A DNA stretch of 64,000 bases, taken from contig OZ234504.1 in NCBI GenBank assembly GCA_965153455.1, positions 11,408,001 through 11,472,000 on the forward strand. Reading direction: 5' to 3'. Positions within the stretch are counted from its first letter, which is position 1; the number at the start of each line of letters is the position of its first letter. The DNA comes from Sphagnum compactum (Eukaryota > Bryophyta > Sphagnopsida > Sphagnales). Both the position numbers and the translations under genes were made by a program. Of this stretch, positions 61,301 to 64,000 are shown in pieces. The notes beneath the pieces are model-generated. The model ran no database searches and was not told the origin of the DNA. It was given only the letters and a program-made list of their open reading frames with translations.

Positions 61301-62480
61301 TTCAGGAGCACCCTGTGGGTCCTGCCATCATTCATCCTGCTGAAACAGCAACACGATTACCGTCATGGTCAAATCTGCTTGAGGGTGGTGTACGCCGAGC
61401 TCTTATAGTTGGAGTGGGTATCCAGATTCTGCAGCAGGTGAGTGCATACAGGTTCCAATGCACCAGAAGTAGTTCTTAACACCAGCTGACAGCCTATTGA
61501 TTGTAGTCGATGAGATCTTGTAGATGTGGTGGAGAAAAGGCAATTCTTCCAATAGGGTTATCCTACATGCATGTAAGATTAGGTTGGTGCATGAGTCGAA
61601 CTTGAAGGTTTTGGATAGCTATTATACTTTAGAGTATATTTTGATTTCTTGTAATTGGATGTCGGGGTGCAGTTTTCTGGTATCAATGCAGTTTTGTACT
61701 TCACCCCACAGATCCTAATGCAATCTGGTGCTGGTGACCTGTTAGCAAATATTGGGATCACTGGTGAATCTGCATCAATCATGGCCAGTGGTGTGACTTG
61801 CTTTCTAATGCTCCCATGTATCTTGGTGGCCATGTGGCTGATGGATCGTTCCGGCCGCCGGTAAATTTCTTGGTCTTCTTTGATGTACATTTTGGATTTG
61901 GTCTGCTTTTGTGTTCTGTTGAAATGGTTCTGTAGTGGAATGTTGGTCCAAATCTGTGAGATGTTTGTGTTTTCAAATCTGAATGCATGAGGCTTTATGC
62001 TGAATCATATTCACTGTGATTTATTGTGGTTGCAGGCAATTGCTCCTGGCAACTATCCCCATCCTGGCAATCTCACTAGTGGCACTTGTACTGGTTAATA
62101 TGTTCCTTGCTACAGGGCTGATTCCAGCTGCTGTCTCTTTCACATGTGTCACAATATTCACATGTTCTTTTGTGGCTGGGTTTGGCCCAATTCCGAACAT
62201 TCTTTGCTCCGAAATATTCCCAACACGGGTACGAGGAGTTTGCATTGGTCTGTGTGCTGCTGCTATGTGGGGTAGCAATGTGATTGTCACTTACTGCTTC
62301 CCACTTGTCAACCAACAATTTGGGCTGCAAGGAGTATTTGGGCTGTTTGCTGTGGTAACTGTGGTTGCTTGGGTATTTGTATTCCTCAAAGTGCCCGAAA
62401 CCAAGGGTCTTCCACTGGAGATTATCTCTGAGTTCTTTGCTGTTGCACCAAGGAGGGACAAGGATCAGCTTGATTCATAG
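58354..62480 (+). CDS. TMT: Tonoplast monosaccharide transporter (TMT/MSSP family)
   Basis: Six coding exons: 58354-58438, 59441-60007, 60291-61147, 61255-61437, 61673-61860, 62036-62480. They join in phase with GT-AG introns and encode 774 residues (773 if the second ATG at 58357 is used). These are proton-coupled major-facilitator sugar carriers that load glucose and fructose into the vacuole. Family marks include GNLLQGWDGGAIAG at the start, DWLGRKTML, SAPAEIRGQLATLPQ, PESPRWLVSKGRM, QILQQ-FSGINAVLYFTPQ (split by intron 4), GPIPNILCSEIFPTRVRGVC and VPETKGLPLEI. Exon 3 encodes most of the long hydrophilic loop between helices 6 and 7 (about residues 220-500), the hallmark of TMT. It includes acidic stretches and a repeated SQSNSR motif near residues 389-433. 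The family is usually about 730-740 residues, so this loop is somewhat long. The gene is intact. Confidence 0.93.
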
Positions 62481-64000
62481 GCTGTAGTTACTTATGCATA
62501 GAACTTAGAGCGGCTAAAGAAATTGCAGTTCCAATGCCTGGGCTGACCCTGAAGCCACAATCTGCCATTATTAGCTGCTGTGCAAATAGTGGTGGCAGCA
62601 GCAACCCTAAACCACAGCCCATGCTTTTAGCTGATTTGAGTGGGCAAGGTAAGTAGAGTGCAACATGGAATTGATGGAAGAATGTGTTAGTGACTGTATG
62701 GAAATTTGCAACAGATGGATTGCAGAGCTCAAGTAGATAAAAATAGAAATCACAGATATTGCTGTGAGTGTAACAGTATGTCTTGTGTGATTTTTCTGTA
62801 TAGAAGGGTAGATCTGGGGGCCCTTCCATGTTTCTCAGTGCCAAGTGCAAGGTCACCCGTCCTCATTCACCAGCACATTGAAACTTGGAAGGGCCCTTCA
62901 CCTGTGCAGGGGAACAGAGATTTCTTTTTGTGAAGGAAAGAAATTGGAAAAGTATTGATGACAAAGAAATTAAGAGGGCAGGCATCACTTGTTTTCAAGT
63001 GTTTGATTTGTCTTCTGCAGTGGAAGATTCATGAAAATTTCTGTTTTACAAATGGACATCAACTAACGAAGGGGAAAAAATCCCAGGTCTTTAGTCTTTA
63101 CCAGTTTTGGGTGGTTAATTCACCAGTACTTTTGTCAGGTCAGTTTCCTCATTAAATAATCCTCAAAATAGTGAAATGAGATTTTTGAGAAAATATGAAG
63201 TTGACATGTTGAAATTCATCATAATTATCATAGGCTACACTCTGAATAATTTCAATACTCATATCACAATATTATAATACATGATGAAAATATATATAAT
63301 TTCAAAATTAAAAAATGAATTCATTCTTTGAAAAAAGAAGAAATTTGTTTTGTCAATGTGGAAATTAACCCATAGGCTACAACAGTACTACCACCCATAG
63401 CCCATGATTCCCAATTGCATAATTGCCACATAGGCACATCACCAAATATGTCATGCCATGCCATGGCATCCATGGGATGAAGAGCATGCCATGCCTACCC
63501 TCTCATGCCATGACATGAGTATGTTACCAACCCCAAATGTAACTCAGTGTAGCCGGGTTCAAATTTTCCTACTCCCTAAATGATACCTACCTTAGCTATA
63601 GAGGAAAAGAGAGACCCTACCCAACATCTTCCATGCTCCAGTGCAAAGAGCACACTGTTGCAAACTTTGCGTTCAAGCACATGTTGTTGCAAGCTCAACT
63701 CAATGCTCTACATTTTCCATGCTCAATCGCATGTTCATGTTCCTACAAATTCAATGCTTTGCAATGGTGCTCCATGCTTGATGCCAACACTACTCAACAA
63801 GGACCTAACTCTTTGAAATCACATCATGTTATTTGCAAATGTTCCAACTTTCGAAAAACTCATAGTCATTTTGCCAACAACGTGTTAAAAGGTGCATTCT
63901 TCTTTACATTATGGATAAACGATTTTTACCTTGTTAGAAAATGAGTCTTTCAATAAACTTGCATAGCTTTGCACCATTTGTTTTGTCATTTAATAGAACA
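62481..64000. other. Sugar-transporter 3'UTR and AT-rich flank
   Basis: The first 600 bp are probably 3'UTR. From 63150 the DNA is AT-rich. Around 63430-63520 the words CATGCCATG and CCATGGCATCCATGGG form a small palindrome-rich patch. No further gene is seen before the window ends. Confidence 0.45.

Noticed and set aside
1-64000. tRNA, rRNA, CRISPR or operon-like structures
   Set aside because: Looked for TTCGA-type T-loops, spaced direct repeats and packed same-strand genes; the only TTCGA-like site (about 14495) lies in HCF107 coding sequence.

Overview
The window is nuclear DNA of a land plant or close streptophyte. It has spliced genes with GT-AG introns, three proteins that look plastid-directed, a plant small-RNA methyltransferase relic, a plant vacuolar-type sugar carrier, and long AT-rich intergenic DNA with decayed DNA transposons. 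Short introns, compact genes and the transposon families (BED-type hAT, DUF4371-like hAT, pogo/Tigger-like DDE_1, MULE) make me think of a bryophyte-grade plant, but I cannot settle the clade from sequence alone. Exons were joined by hand from reading frame, splice sites, intron phase and similarity to families I know.

Layout. (1) 1.3-5 kb: a NusB-domain gene on the minus strand (8 exons) and a small LysM-domain gene on the plus strand share a short divergent promoter. The 3' end of the LysM gene is tandemly duplicated. (2) 6.4-7.3 kb: a BED/hAT transposase relic. (3) 8-20 kb: homogentisate solanesyltransferase (HST, plus strand) and an HCF107-like HAT/TPR protein (minus strand) lie tail to tail. 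Their 5' ends, promoter plus transit-peptide exon, are copies of each other in inverted orientation. (4) 20-30 kb: AT-rich DNA with minisatellites, a MULE relic and a hAT relic. (5) 30.9-34.8 kb: a 5'-truncated HEN1 pseudogene on the minus strand with two in-frame stops and one homopolymer frameshift. (6) 35-56 kb: a gene-poor, AT-rich stretch with a second DUF4371-like hAT relic (minus strand) and a nearly complete but broken pogo/Tigger-like element. (7) 56.7-62.5 kb: a tonoplast monosaccharide transporter (TMT/MSSP) gene with six coding exons and a probable 5'UTR intron.

How they fit together. HST makes the plastoquinone-9 precursor. HCF107 of Arabidopsis stabilises psbH-containing RNA and is needed for PSII assembly. 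Plastoquinone is the electron acceptor of PSII, so a shared promoter and transit-peptide module on the two genes suggests co-regulation, and suggests that one gene took its plastid-targeting exon from the other. This is the most interesting feature of the window. Nothing points to a tRNA, rRNA, CRISPR array or prokaryotic operon.
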